From Chryseolinea soli (GTDB lineage: Bacteria; Bacteroidota; Bacteroidia; Cytophagales; Cyclobacteriaceae): a stretch of 64,000 bases of DNA. A model generated the notes under the pieces. It did not search any database and had not been told where the DNA came from. It saw only the letters and a program-made list of their open reading frames with translations. Within the stretch, counting starts at the first letter, position 1, and every line of letters begins with the position of its first letter. Position numbers and translations under genes: made by a program. The DNA lies in contig NZ_CP032382.1 in the NCBI RefSeq assembly GCF_003589925.1, forward strand, positions 5,084,001-5,148,000, written 5' to 3'. Positions 8,481 to 16,229 of the stretch are shown in pieces.

Positions 8481-8989
8481 TATCGATTGATCTCCTCCTC
8501 CCAATCCCGCAATTCATTCGCATACATTTTCAGAAGCATAACCTGGTTGATCTCGTTTCCAAACGAATTATGCCCCGTGAAATCATAGGTAATAGTTGCT
8601 TTCGTTTTGTTTTCATCGTGTGCGCTGCAGGTAATGGTGATCGTCCAATGACGGTTTTCGGTATAGACGAGATATTGGATGAGGTACTGGCGGTGGTCAT
8701 AGCGGGTAATGATCCAGGTGAATTTTTTCTCTCCGTGGCCCTGGGTTGCAAAAGTTGTTCCCTCTTGGATGGTCTCGGTTTCGGGATAGATCAAGATGGG
8801 TTGCCAGCCTTCGGACCATTTCCTTTCTTCGAATGCGCCGAACAATGGAAAGACCTGGTCGGGTGGGCCGTTTAGGATGATGGTGGCACTTTTTGTGATT
8901 CGCTCGGAAACGAAGTCCGACTCTTTCAGGGGTTGATGGCAGGAACCCAGCAGGGTGGCTGCGCTAAAAATCGTGATCAATTTTTTCAT
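8426..8989 (-). CDS. SRPBCC-domain lipoprotein-like protein with repeat-derived C-terminus
   Basis: A 187-aa protein with an N-terminal export signal ending in a lipobox (TLLGSC, Cys16), followed by a START/SRPBCC-like ligand-binding fold of the polyketide cyclase/Bet v1 superfamily (SATIILNGPPDQVFPLFGAF, then alternating strands and a C-terminal helix ending LRDWEEEINRY). The ligand is unknown. The last 17 residues (RSQEPGAGARHSVVSSQ) are encoded entirely by the heptamer element, and the TAG stop is also made by a heptamer unit. The original stop was probably lost or displaced when the element arose. Confidence 0.8.
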   Translation of the reverse strand: MKKLITIFSAATLLGSCHQPLKESDFVSERITKSATIILNGPPDQVFPLFGAFEERKWSEGWQPILIYPETETIQEGTTFATQGHGEKKFTWIITRYDHRQYLIQYLVYTENRHWTITITCSAHDENKTKATITYDFTGHNSFGNEINQVMLLKMYANELRDWEEEINRYRSQEPGAGARHSVVSSQ

Positions 8990-9040
8990 GCCCCAAACTA
9001 GCGATGGGGTGAAAGAGCGACTTGTCGAAAATTGGTTTTT

Positions 9041-9910
9041 TTATTTCCGTAATGCCGAGGGGACGCATCCATATCTTCTTTTGAAAAGATGGCTGAACGA
9101 TGCGGGACTTTGAAACCCGGCGGCATAGCAGACTTCCGTGACGGAAAACCTTCCGGCTTTCAATTGCTGGTAAGCCTGTTCCAGTCTCAGGCTGGTCAGA
9201 AAGTGATGCGGTGTCATGTGCCTCATTTCTTTAAAGAGCTTCAGGAAATGGAATCGGTTCATGCAGGCCGCGGCGGCGATCTGGTCGAGGGAAATTGTTT
9301 CGGAGAGGTGTTCACGCATAAATTCCTCCGCTACAAAAATTCGCCGGTAAATTTCTTCGCGCGTTGAACGCTTTATGGCCTTCAGATTTTCTAACCGGTT
9401 CCGGGTGTCATGGAGCATTGGGAAAAAGCCGAGTAAAATTTCAGCCAGTATTTCATCTTCTTGAGATGACTGCAAGGTGGAATAAAGCAGATCACTGATG
9501 TGAGCATTCATCAAAAAAGGAACAGCAGGAACAGATAGCGTGGCCGATGTTCCCGCAAGTCCGTCATCCAATAGGGACTCAGCAGAACTTGTGGCGGTTT
9601 GAAAGACGTGCGTCACAAAGGTCTGGTCAAACGCAATGAGGAAGGTTTGCAGGGCGTGCTTTTTTCTTAGATCGATTTCCAATTTGTCGCCCGGATTCAG
9701 CATGTAGAAATGACTGTCCGACGCCGTTACCTTCCGGGTGTTCAAAACATATTGGCCCGACTCTCTGAAATTGGCCACGAGCAGGTGAGGTGTTTCATGT
9801 GTTGGGTAATGATAATTTCCGCGCGTCGTGGAGAAGAACACGTGATTCTTTGAGAAGTTGTGCGTGACAACATCTTTCATGGCGGATGCAGGGAGGTTAT
9901 GGTGAATCAT
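9041..9910 (-). CDS. AraC-family transcriptional regulator
   Basis: A 289-aa regulator. An N-terminal cupin-like sensor (about 1-170) contains HYPTHETPHLLVANFRESG and the strand pattern of AraC_binding/AraC_N domains. The two C-terminal helix-turn-helix motifs (about 190-289) are typical: LDQIAAAACMNRFHFLKLFK and VTEVCYAAGFQSPASFSHLF. An in-frame ATG 10 codons downstream (MKDVVTHNFS) is an alternative start. The effector is unknown. The next gene (tail-fibre-like, 10081) is divergent, leaving a 170-nt shared intergenic region, so it could be a target. Confidence 0.9.
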   Translation of the reverse strand: MIHHNLPASAMKDVVTHNFSKNHVFFSTTRGNYHYPTHETPHLLVANFRESGQYVLNTRKVTASDSHFYMLNPGDKLEIDLRKKHALQTFLIAFDQTFVTHVFQTATSSAESLLDDGLAGTSATLSVPAVPFLMNAHISDLLYSTLQSSQEDEILAEILLGFFPMLHDTRNRLENLKAIKRSTREEIYRRIFVAEEFMREHLSETISLDQIAAAACMNRFHFLKLFKEMRHMTPHHFLTSLRLEQAYQQLKAGRFSVTEVCYAAGFQSPASFSHLFKRRYGCVPSALRK

Positions 9911-10080
9911 AAATTGCCAGGCAATATAAGTAAGGCTTCGTCTGAAAAAATCAAATCAATGATCGAGTTGTTCGCCCCTGGGTCCATCTACCGGAAAGGG
10001 GGTATTCAGGATCTGTCTTTTTATACGTATTTTAAATGTTGTCGACTATCCTTTTTCTAAACCTTTAAAAACCCCTCTTT

Positions 10081-11529
10081 ATGAAAACGAAATGGACCTT
10101 GGCTTTGATCTTTTTTCTATTGGTGACTGTTGCCCGTTCACAGACTAACACGAACCTGGGAACGAATGCGGGTAATGCAGGCAGTGAGAATACATCGATT
10201 GGCTACTTGGCGAACAACCTCGTGACCGGCACCTTGAATGTCAGCCTCGGTTCGTATGCCGGATACCAGCTGACGACGGGAGAAGGCAATACATTTCTTG
10301 GTCGCGCCACGGGAGCGTCCTCGACGAACGCGCACTACAATACGTTTGTCGGATACAACGCCGGGTATTACAATACGGGCGGTCACTACAACACATTTGT
10401 CGGCAGTAATGCCGGATTGAATCACACCAACGGTACGAACAATGTGTTCGTGGGATCAAATAGCGGATGGAGCTTGACCTCGTCGTCTAACAACATCGCC
10501 ATCGGTTATCGCGCGCTGCTCCTTTGCCAGACGGGAAGTTACAACACGGCCACGGGAACAGAAGCATTGTATAACACCCTTGCCGGGGGCAACACCGGAT
10601 ACGGGTACCAGACACTATGGTTCAACACGAACGGCTACGGCAACACCGCCTGTGGAAGTGGAGCCCTGGTGTTCAACACTACGGGATTTAACAATACAGG
10701 ACTCGGTTACAGGGCCACGATGAGTGCCGGTATCGGAGACGTGCAAAATAGCACGGCTCTGGGCGCCGAAGCCACCATCACCGCTTCCAACCAGGTCCGC
10801 GTTGGCAACGCCAACGTTACCAGCATTGGAGGTGTGGTCGGCTGGTCTATCGTTTCCGACGGTCGCTTCAAGAAAGACGTTAGGGAAGATGTTTCAGGAC
10901 TGGATTTCATAAACGAATTGCGTCCCGTCAGTTATTCACTCGATATTCCGGCGATGGATAAATTTATCGGTTTACCCGACAGCGTAACACAGGCAAGAAC
11001 AGCTGCCCGAAAAAAATCAACACGCACCACGGGCTTTGTTGCCCAGGAGGTTGAGGCCCTGACGAAGAAGGGCGGCTATGTCTTTGACGGCGTCGATGCA
11101 CCTCAAAACGACAAGGATCACTACAGCATTCGCTACGATCTGTTTGTGGTGCCACTGGTGAAAGCGGTACAAGAGCTGTCCGCAAAAGTAAAAGAACAAC
11201 AAAACCAGATCGAGGAGTTGCTGAACCAGGTCAATACACCAGGCAATGTTAACCCAAGCGTTGGTAGCAAGTCCGTGCTTTATCAAAACATCGCCAATCC
11301 CTTCTCATCCGAGACGGAGATCAGGATGCTCATTGCCGAAAACGTGGGCAGTGCGCAACTCATTATCTATAATCTTGAAGGTGCCCAACTCAAGTCGATC
11401 GAGGTGAAGGGCAGGGGCGAGCAAACCGTTAAGATTTCCGGCAATGAGTTGAAGGCGGGGATTTATGTTTATGGTTTTATTGCTGATGGGAAGATTGTGG
11501 ATACGAAGCGGATGGTGCTATTGAAATAA
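10081..11529 (+). CDS. S74 (endosialidase-chaperone) tail-fibre-like T9SS protein
   Basis: A 482-aa secreted protein with a signal peptide (to about residue 20). About 230 residues of short repeats of the type NT.vG.nAG (YNTFVGYNAGYYNTGGHYNT) resemble YadA-head/tail-fibre beta-structure. A Peptidase_S74 intramolecular chaperone domain follows (about 262-380; SDGRFKKDV has the catalytic Ser-Asp and a Lys), then a short coiled coil (ELSAKVKEQQNQIEELLNQV) and a T9SS type-A sorting domain (NPFSSETEIRMLI to VDTKRMVLLK). It is probably a trimeric surface adhesin. The sorting tail lies after S74, so autocleavage would separate stalk and tail. It stands alone, with no phage genes nearby. Confidence 0.85.
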   Translation: MKTKWTLALIFFLLVTVARSQTNTNLGTNAGNAGSENTSIGYLANNLVTGTLNVSLGSYAGYQLTTGEGNTFLGRATGASSTNAHYNTFVGYNAGYYNTGGHYNTFVGSNAGLNHTNGTNNVFVGSNSGWSLTSSSNNIAIGYRALLLCQTGSYNTATGTEALYNTLAGGNTGYGYQTLWFNTNGYGNTACGSGALVFNTTGFNNTGLGYRATMSAGIGDVQNSTALGAEATITASNQVRVGNANVTSIGGVVGWSIVSDGRFKKDVREDVSGLDFINELRPVSYSLDIPAMDKFIGLPDSVTQARTAARKKSTRTTGFVAQEVEALTKKGGYVFDGVDAPQNDKDHYSIRYDLFVVPLVKAVQELSAKVKEQQNQIEELLNQVNTPGNVNPSVGSKSVLYQNIANPFSSETEIRMLIAENVGSAQLIIYNLEGAQLKSIEVKGRGEQTVKISGNELKAGIYVYGFIADGKIVDTKRMVLLK

Positions 11530-11623
11530 CAGAGGTATCACCAGTGAGCCATGCCATACGCGATATGTTCGATAAGAGTCGGACTAAATCCTTAATTTCC
11601 AGCATGCCATCATGCTATCCCGC

Positions 11624-11734
11624 TTCGGATCTTTGTTCGGATGGTGTTCGGATCTTGTTCGAATCAGGTTCGGGTTACTTTCGGCATAGCTTCAGTGTAG
11701 ATTCGACATAGATTCGACGTAGCTTCGGATAGGG
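11624..11734. repeat. 11-bp phased TTCG array
   Basis: The start of TTCR recurs at 11624, 11636, 11647, 11658, 11669, 11680, 11691, 11702, 11713 and 11724; all intervals after the first (12) are exactly 11. Unit bodies vary (GGATGGTG, GGATCTTG, AATCAGG, GGTTACT, GGCATAGC, ACATAGA). The array sits in the convergent gap between the S74 gene and the DUF2490 gene (11530-11832), which holds no ORF I can support. Confidence 0.8.
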
Positions 11735-11832
11735 CTTTGAGTCAGTCCGGGTTGCGCACCTGGAAAATGGCCTGGCGATGACCGTGGCGAATGGAATGTG
11801 TGGGAATATGTGATCACCATTGAAAACGAACT

Positions 11833-12618
11833 CTAATTTCCTACACCTACCACTGGCGATGGCTTCGCTTTGTTGATAAAGTGCTTAATCCTGATCCTGA
11901 AAATATTGTCGGTGCTGCTATAATCATCACTGATCGCCTCGCGCGATAACTGGAGCATATAAATAAACTCGAAGCGCCACGTGTAGCTGAGCCGGTAGCC
12001 CAACCCAAACCGGGCGCGGAAGCGGTTGGCGAAGCGTTCACTCACATCGTCTTGAAGTTTCCAGAGGTATTCTACATCGGCGATGAGGTAATACATTTTG
12101 TTCTGGAAAACGTCTTTCGCGTTGAGGGGAATGAGCGACTCCAGCCTGAACCGGGGACGCAGGGTCTTGTCCCATTCCTTGGTTTCTACGTTCTGGAAAT
12201 TGCGTTGCTCCAGGCGGGCGAGAAAGCGTATGGGAACACGCCGGTTTGGGTTGAAGTGGATGCGTGTGCCCACCATGGGGCGGATCTCGAAGGTGTTGTA
12301 GTCTTCGGTTTGCCAGGTGTAGGAGAACGTGCTGCCCACCATGAGGTCGATGTGAGCGGTGAGTGAATATTCCAGGGTGGGAGCGTAGTCGAGCGCGCGC
12401 CACCGCGGGGTGTTCAGCAGGGTGCTGTAGGTAACGACGTTTTCCAGGTTGAAGACGTTGGCCATGGGATACTCCAGAAAGTATTCGAGCCAGAGTTGTT
12501 CGTTGGTCTGCGCTGCCGCGGGGTGTTGTGGGAAGAGGCATGCGATGGTCAGCAGCAACCGGTGAAGGCCGGTGGAGAGTTGGCGTTTGGTTTCGGTTTG
12601 TCTAACGCTTGCGGGCAT
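11833..12618 (-). CDS. DUF2490-family outer-membrane protein
   Basis: A 261-aa protein with an N-terminal signal region (LLLTIACLFPQHPAAAQ) then amphipathic beta-strands typical of DUF2490, a putative outer-membrane beta-barrel: NEQLWLEYFLEYPMAN, RWRALDYAPTLEYSLTAHID, RVPIRFLARLEQRNF, FRARFGLGYRLSYTWRFEFI. It is the last gene of a four-gene minus-strand operon, starting 21 nt after the barrel protein's stop. The substrate or function is unknown. Confidence 0.8.
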   Translation of the reverse strand: MPASVRQTETKRQLSTGLHRLLLTIACLFPQHPAAAQTNEQLWLEYFLEYPMANVFNLENVVTYSTLLNTPRWRALDYAPTLEYSLTAHIDLMVGSTFSYTWQTEDYNTFEIRPMVGTRIHFNPNRRVPIRFLARLEQRNFQNVETKEWDKTLRPRFRLESLIPLNAKDVFQNKMYYLIADVEYLWKLQDDVSERFANRFRARFGLGYRLSYTWRFEFIYMLQLSREAISDDYSSTDNIFRIRIKHFINKAKPSPVVGVGN

Positions 12619-12639
12619 GGTGTCGGGTGGGCGGTCCCT

Positions 12640-13353
12640 TCATTTTCCTTTCTCGCTTTTTTCGTCATCGTTGCCTTTGATAAACGGAAATTCCAAACTC
12701 AGCGAGAACACGCTGTTCACATTGTTGTCACCGTTCAACAAGACGTACGAAAACCCGCGGTAGTAGCGCGCCTGAATATTGATACCCTTGCCGTCGCGTT
12801 GAGTCGACAGGCGATAGGTGGCGTTGACGGCCATGCCCCAGTCGACCTCGTGAAATTGGTCTTCGGAGTTCTTGGTAAACGTGCCGGGCGATCCTTCGTA
12901 GATCCGCTTCGCCCCGGTAAGAAAATTGACTTGCGGCCCCAGCCCGAATTGCCAGCGGTTGGTGGGCCGGTAATGCAGTAGTACGGGGAACTCCATGTAT
13001 TTCGACCGCCATAAGGTCTTTACCTCGTGAAAGGCCTCATCGATGGCCGGGTCGCCTGTCACCAGCGATTCGGTGGATTGAAATCCTTTGTAGCTGAACG
13101 GTTTAAATTCAGGAATCAGGTACCAGCTTTTCCCCAAGCGAATGTTGGCGCCCAAACCGAAGTGGGCACCCAGTATTGCTTTGCCGCCGGGATAGTTGGT
13201 GACGTTGCAGACATTAAATCCGCCGATCAGGCTGAAGTTGAAATTTTCGCTGGCCACTTTGTCGCCGAAGATCATCACAAGAATGGCGGCTTGCCCGTGA
13301 GAGAGGGTACATGCGGCAAGCGTCAGAAAAAAGGTCAGTAAAAATTTATTCAC
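12640..13353 (-). CDS. outer-membrane beta-barrel (porin-family) protein
   Basis: A 237-aa protein with a signal peptide (MNKFLLTFFLTLAACTLSHGQ) followed by an OmpA/porin-type barrel of the PorT/OMP_b-brl_2 kind common in Bacteroidota: FSLIGGFNVCNVTNYPG, LGANIRLGKSWYLIPEFKPF, WGMAVNATYRLS, ending VFSLSLEFPF. It starts 6 nt after the glycine-zipper gene and precedes the DUF2490 gene, so the two barrels are probably co-expressed envelope proteins. Confidence 0.82.
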   Translation of the reverse strand: MNKFLLTFFLTLAACTLSHGQAAILVMIFGDKVASENFNFSLIGGFNVCNVTNYPGGKAILGAHFGLGANIRLGKSWYLIPEFKPFSYKGFQSTESLVTGDPAIDEAFHEVKTLWRSKYMEFPVLLHYRPTNRWQFGLGPQVNFLTGAKRIYEGSPGTFTKNSEDQFHEVDWGMAVNATYRLSTQRDGKGINIQARYYRGFSYVLLNGDNNVNSVFSLSLEFPFIKGNDDEKSEKGK

Positions 13354-13359
13354 ATCCGG

Positions 13360-13860
13360 TTATTTCACGGTATACGACTTGCCCTCCATGCAGGCGGAGA
13401 AAGCTTTCTTGAAGTCGTTCATCAATGCCTGCGTTTGCTGTTGCGCGGCCTGCTCGTTTTTCTGTTGTTGCTGCGCGTCGCCGACCTTTTTGGCGCGACG
13501 TCCCGCCAGTCCTCCCGCTACGGCCCCGATGGCTGCGCCCTTGCCTGCGTCGCCGGCGATGGCGCCGATCGCTACGCCTGCAGCAGCACCTTTGGCCGCA
13601 CCCACTACAGCTGTGCCGTCGGGCGATGTATCCACTTTGGCGGCTTCCACCTTGGGCGGATTGACAGGATCGACACCCGTTTGTCCGACAGCCCACTGGT
13701 AGCAATCGTATTCATCTTTCGACTGCGTTTGTGCCGATTGTTTGTTCTTCGGAAACACATACAAACCCAGGCTCTTGGCCATCGATGTCGTGGGCTGGTC
13801 GGCTTGCGCCTGGCACAGCACGGCGGCGCACAGGGTAACTAAAGTTAATAAAATTTTCAT
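13360..13860 (-). CDS. glycine-zipper (YMGG-like) protein
   Basis: A 166-aa exported protein with a signal peptide (MKILLTLVTLCAAVLCQAQA). An approximately 70-residue region with the membrane-active pattern AxxGAxxGAxAG follows (GAAKGAAAGVAIGAIAGDAG, then GAAIGAVAGGLAGRRAKK), then a Gln/Ala-rich stretch (AQQQQKNEQAAQQQTQ) and a C-terminal segment with one Cys (KAFSACMEGKSYTVK). Glycine-zipper proteins often associate with membranes in envelope stress. It is the second gene of the operon. Confidence 0.8.
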   Translation of the reverse strand: MKILLTLVTLCAAVLCQAQADQPTTSMAKSLGLYVFPKNKQSAQTQSKDEYDCYQWAVGQTGVDPVNPPKVEAAKVDTSPDGTAVVGAAKGAAAGVAIGAIAGDAGKGAAIGAVAGGLAGRRAKKVGDAQQQQKNEQAAQQQTQALMNDFKKAFSACMEGKSYTVK

Positions 13861-13873
13861 GGCGATTTTTTAT

Positions 13874-14368
13874 TTAGTGTGATACCAACGTAAACTCATA
13901 GCCCAGTTGTCGCAATACATCGGCTTCGTTGTAGAAGGTGCGGCTGAGGGTGATCTTGCCGTTCTCGATCCGGTAGACGGCGTTTACGTTGAGCGACACC
14001 GGGCCCCTGCCATCTTTGAATTTGATGACCAGGTGGCACCAGTTCGAGACATAATTCCCGGGGTGCGGGCCGTCTTTTAGTTCGGCGGCCAGGTTTACCG
14101 AACGCGTATAGTCGATGGACGCATACAGGTTCTCGGTCAGGTATTTCCAATTTTCTACCGCCATTGTCTTGTTGGTGGAATCGGCTACGGAAGGACCGTA
14201 TCCTTTGTAGTCGTCCGATAGAAATTCGGTCATGGCGTTCGCGTCTCTGCTTTGAACGGCTTTGATGTAGCGCTCCACCACCGCCACGTTTTCTTGTCTG
14301 ATCTTCTCCAGCGGATCGGTGCGGGGAGCGCACGCGACGACGAGTAAACAAACATAGATGATTTTCAT
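13874..14368 (-). CDS. NTF2/SnoaL-like lipoprotein
   Basis: A 164-aa protein. The ATG at 14368 gives a clear lipoprotein signal (MKIIYVCLLVVAC, lipobox VVAC, Cys13); a longer frame from 14512 lacks a signal and is less likely. The rest is an NTF2-like cone fold: NVAVVERYIKAVQSRDANAM, FLSDDYKGYGPS, then HLVIKFKDGRGPVSLNVNAVYR and ISLSRTFYNE-like final strands. It is probably a ligand- or protein-binding lipoprotein rather than an enzyme. It is the first gene of the four-gene operon down to 11833. Confidence 0.75.
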   Translation of the reverse strand: MKIIYVCLLVVACAPRTDPLEKIRQENVAVVERYIKAVQSRDANAMTEFLSDDYKGYGPSVADSTNKTMAVENWKYLTENLYASIDYTRSVNLAAELKDGPHPGNYVSNWCHLVIKFKDGRGPVSLNVNAVYRIENGKITLSRTFYNEADVLRQLGYEFTLVSH

Positions 14369-14737
14369 AAATAAGGTATTTAACAAATTGCAAAATCCGA
14401 TGTCATGCGAAGAATGCGCACGCGACGGCAGAAATTCTACAGCGCCGTGCATCCATCCCAGCCCATCCAAAGCGCCGCCGGTTTTCCCGCAGCGAGCCCA
14501 CTGGCGGGACACGCGAAAATGAAAACAGCCGCTAACCGCGACGCTTTGAATAGAGCTCTAAACTTATAGATTCGTCAAAACATGACGAGGAAGACCATTA
14601 CCGGCCTTGCAAAGAGTTTGTAATTCTTCGCACGGATCCTACGTTCTGAATCACAAAAAAACTTGACGCCGTCCACGAAGCACACAGCACAAACCAATAG
14701 CCCGCCCCAAGAAGCTTTTCCAACTTGAGAGAGAATT
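14369..14737. other. gene-free stretch upstream of the envelope operon
   Basis: About 370 nt between the NTF2-like lipoprotein start and the heptamer array. The operon's promoter must lie near its right-hand side, but I see no clear TAnnTTTG box. No ORF on either strand is convincing. Confidence 0.4.
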
Positions 14738-14805
14738 CTGGCTACTGACTACTGACTACTGGCTACTGAATGCCGAGCACTAGCTCCTGGCTCCTGGCTC
14801 CTGAC
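14738..14805. repeat. composite heptamer element
   Basis: It reads GGCTACT and GACTACT units, then the core TGAATGCCGAGCACTA at 14767, then CTCCTGG units, ending in CTGACTC. It is directly downstream of the FGE-like gene, whose TAA stop begins 2-3 nt beyond the last unit. It has the same order and orientation as the copies at 8389 and 16027. Confidence 0.85.
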
Positions 14806-14807
14806 TC

Positions 14808-15884
14808 TTACGGTTCCTGCAACGCCGAAAGCGTCTGCTCCGATGAATCCGCCACACACCTGAATCCCACATTCGACGATCCCGAATCAAACGCGGTCCC
14901 TTGTCGCGCGCTAGGCCGGTAGTTAACGCAATACGTAGAGGTACACAAGAACGACCCCCCGCGACTCACGCGCTTCTGAGAATAGGGGTCCTGGGGATCA
15001 TAAGACTTCGCCGGCCCGCGTGGATTCACGCTTACGCGCGACGCGGCCAGGGTTTTGTAATAATTCACATCGTACCAATCCTGGGTCCATTCCCACACGT
15101 TGCCAATGATGTCGTAGAGTCCATAAGGGTTAGGAGGGAAGCTTTTCACGGGCGATGTGCGTTCAAAGCCGTCCTCTTTGGTGTTGCTCACGGGGAAGCT
15201 GCCCTGATAGGTGTTGGCCATGAACTTGCCGTTGGGCGTCACCTCACTGCCCCAGCTGTACCGCTCCTGTTGCTTGCCGCCACGCGAAGCAAATTCCCAT
15301 TCGGCTTCGGTGGGCAGCCGTTTGTGCGCCCACTTGCAATAGGCGATGGCATCTTCGTAGGCTACGTGCACCACCGGGTGATTCCACCGTCCTTCCAGGG
15401 TGCTGCCCTCTCCTTCGGGGTGACGCCAGTCGGCGCCGGGCTGCCACTTCCACCATTGCGAATAGTCGTTCAGGATCACGGGTTGGGAAGGTTTTTGGAA
15501 TGTGAGCGAGCCGGCAACGAGGAGGCTATCCGGCGGTCTGGGTACGCCAGGCGCTACTTGTTTTTTTAACTCCTCCCAATCGGGTTTGCGTTCGGCGACG
15601 GTCACGTATTTTGTGGCGTCGGTAAAAGCTTTGAATTGTGCGTTGGTCACCTCCGTCTCGTCCATCCAAAACCCGCTCACTTGCACGGTGTGCGCAGGGC
15701 GTTCTTGCTCGTAGGATTCAGGGTCGTCGGTGCCCATGATGAACTCGCCGCCGGGAATCCACACCATGCCCGGTCTTTTTTCAGGCGCACGATCGCCACG
15801 GCCTTCATCCGTCGATTTCCCGGAATGGCATCCGGAGATTGCCACCAAAACGGTCGCGCCCACAATACCCGCGAATAGTTTCAT
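14808..15884 (-). CDS. formylglycine-generating-enzyme-type (SUMF1) lipoprotein
   Basis: A 358-aa protein of the FGE-sulfatase superfamily. It has a lipoprotein signal (VAISGC, Cys19), then the whole FGE fold: MVWIPGGEFIMGTDD, FWMDETEVTNAQFKAFTDAT, RWNHPVVHVAYEDAIAYCKW, RLPTEAEWEFASRGG, GLYDIIGNVWEWTQDWY. Most bacterial relatives lack the catalytic cysteines, but here GGSFLCTSTYCVNYR keeps Cys314 and Cys319 at the spacing of the copper-binding pair of true FGE (C-x4-C), followed by RPSAR. It could therefore oxidise a Cys to formylglycine in an exported sulfatase. No sulfatase lies in this window. GldJ/GldK-like structural homologues are the alternative. Confidence 0.85.
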   Translation of the reverse strand: MKLFAGIVGATVLVAISGCHSGKSTDEGRGDRAPEKRPGMVWIPGGEFIMGTDDPESYEQERPAHTVQVSGFWMDETEVTNAQFKAFTDATKYVTVAERKPDWEELKKQVAPGVPRPPDSLLVAGSLTFQKPSQPVILNDYSQWWKWQPGADWRHPEGEGSTLEGRWNHPVVHVAYEDAIAYCKWAHKRLPTEAEWEFASRGGKQQERYSWGSEVTPNGKFMANTYQGSFPVSNTKEDGFERTSPVKSFPPNPYGLYDIIGNVWEWTQDWYDVNYYKTLAASRVSVNPRGPAKSYDPQDPYSQKRVSRGGSFLCTSTYCVNYRPSARQGTAFDSGSSNVGFRCVADSSEQTLSALQEP

Positions 15885-15933
15885 ACGTAAAAGATTGAGT
15901 GCCCAAGAAAGTTACAAAAAAAATCCCGCGACG

Positions 15934-16019
15934 TGGAATGACGGCGCGGAGCGACCATTCAAATATTGAAGTGGCGTGTCCAATTTCTTGTTGGTGAAGA
16001 ACACCAACAAGGGCCGGTG
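15934..16019 (+). repeat. dispersed double-palindrome element, copy A
   Basis: It contains TTCAA-ATA-TTGAA (15958-15970) and a perfect 10-bp hairpin, CTTGTTGGTG (15987-15996) with CACCAACAAG (16002-16011), loop AAGAA. It matches the reverse complement of 19705-19789 over its whole length with about ten differences and one indel. It is intergenic and directly left of a heptamer array. Confidence 0.8.
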
Positions 16020-16026
16020 GGGCGAT

Positions 16027-16089
16027 GGCTACTGACTACTGAACGCCGAACCCCAAATTCTGGCTCCTGGCTCCTGGCTTCTGGCTCCT
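16027..16089. repeat. composite heptamer element
   Basis: GGCTACT/GACTACT units, a diverged core TGAACGCCGAACCCCA at 16040, then CTCCTGG units with one CTTCTGG variant. It lies 140 nt downstream of the membrane AraC gene. The stretch 16090-16229 that follows has no supported ORF. Confidence 0.8.
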
Positions 16090-16229
16090 AATTACAACGC
16101 CTCACCCGAGCTCCTTCCTGCAGCAAGGAGTCCGAAGTGAGGTTGCAATAAACCCAACCGTATTGGACCGATCGGATGCCGGTCCAGGATGGAACGTTAA
16201 GATAGAATATCGTCTGAAGAAGAAGCCCA

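Noticed and set aside
10081..11529. Prophage tail-fibre gene
   Set aside because: The signal peptide and T9SS sorting domain mark it as a secreted cellular protein; no other phage genes are nearby.
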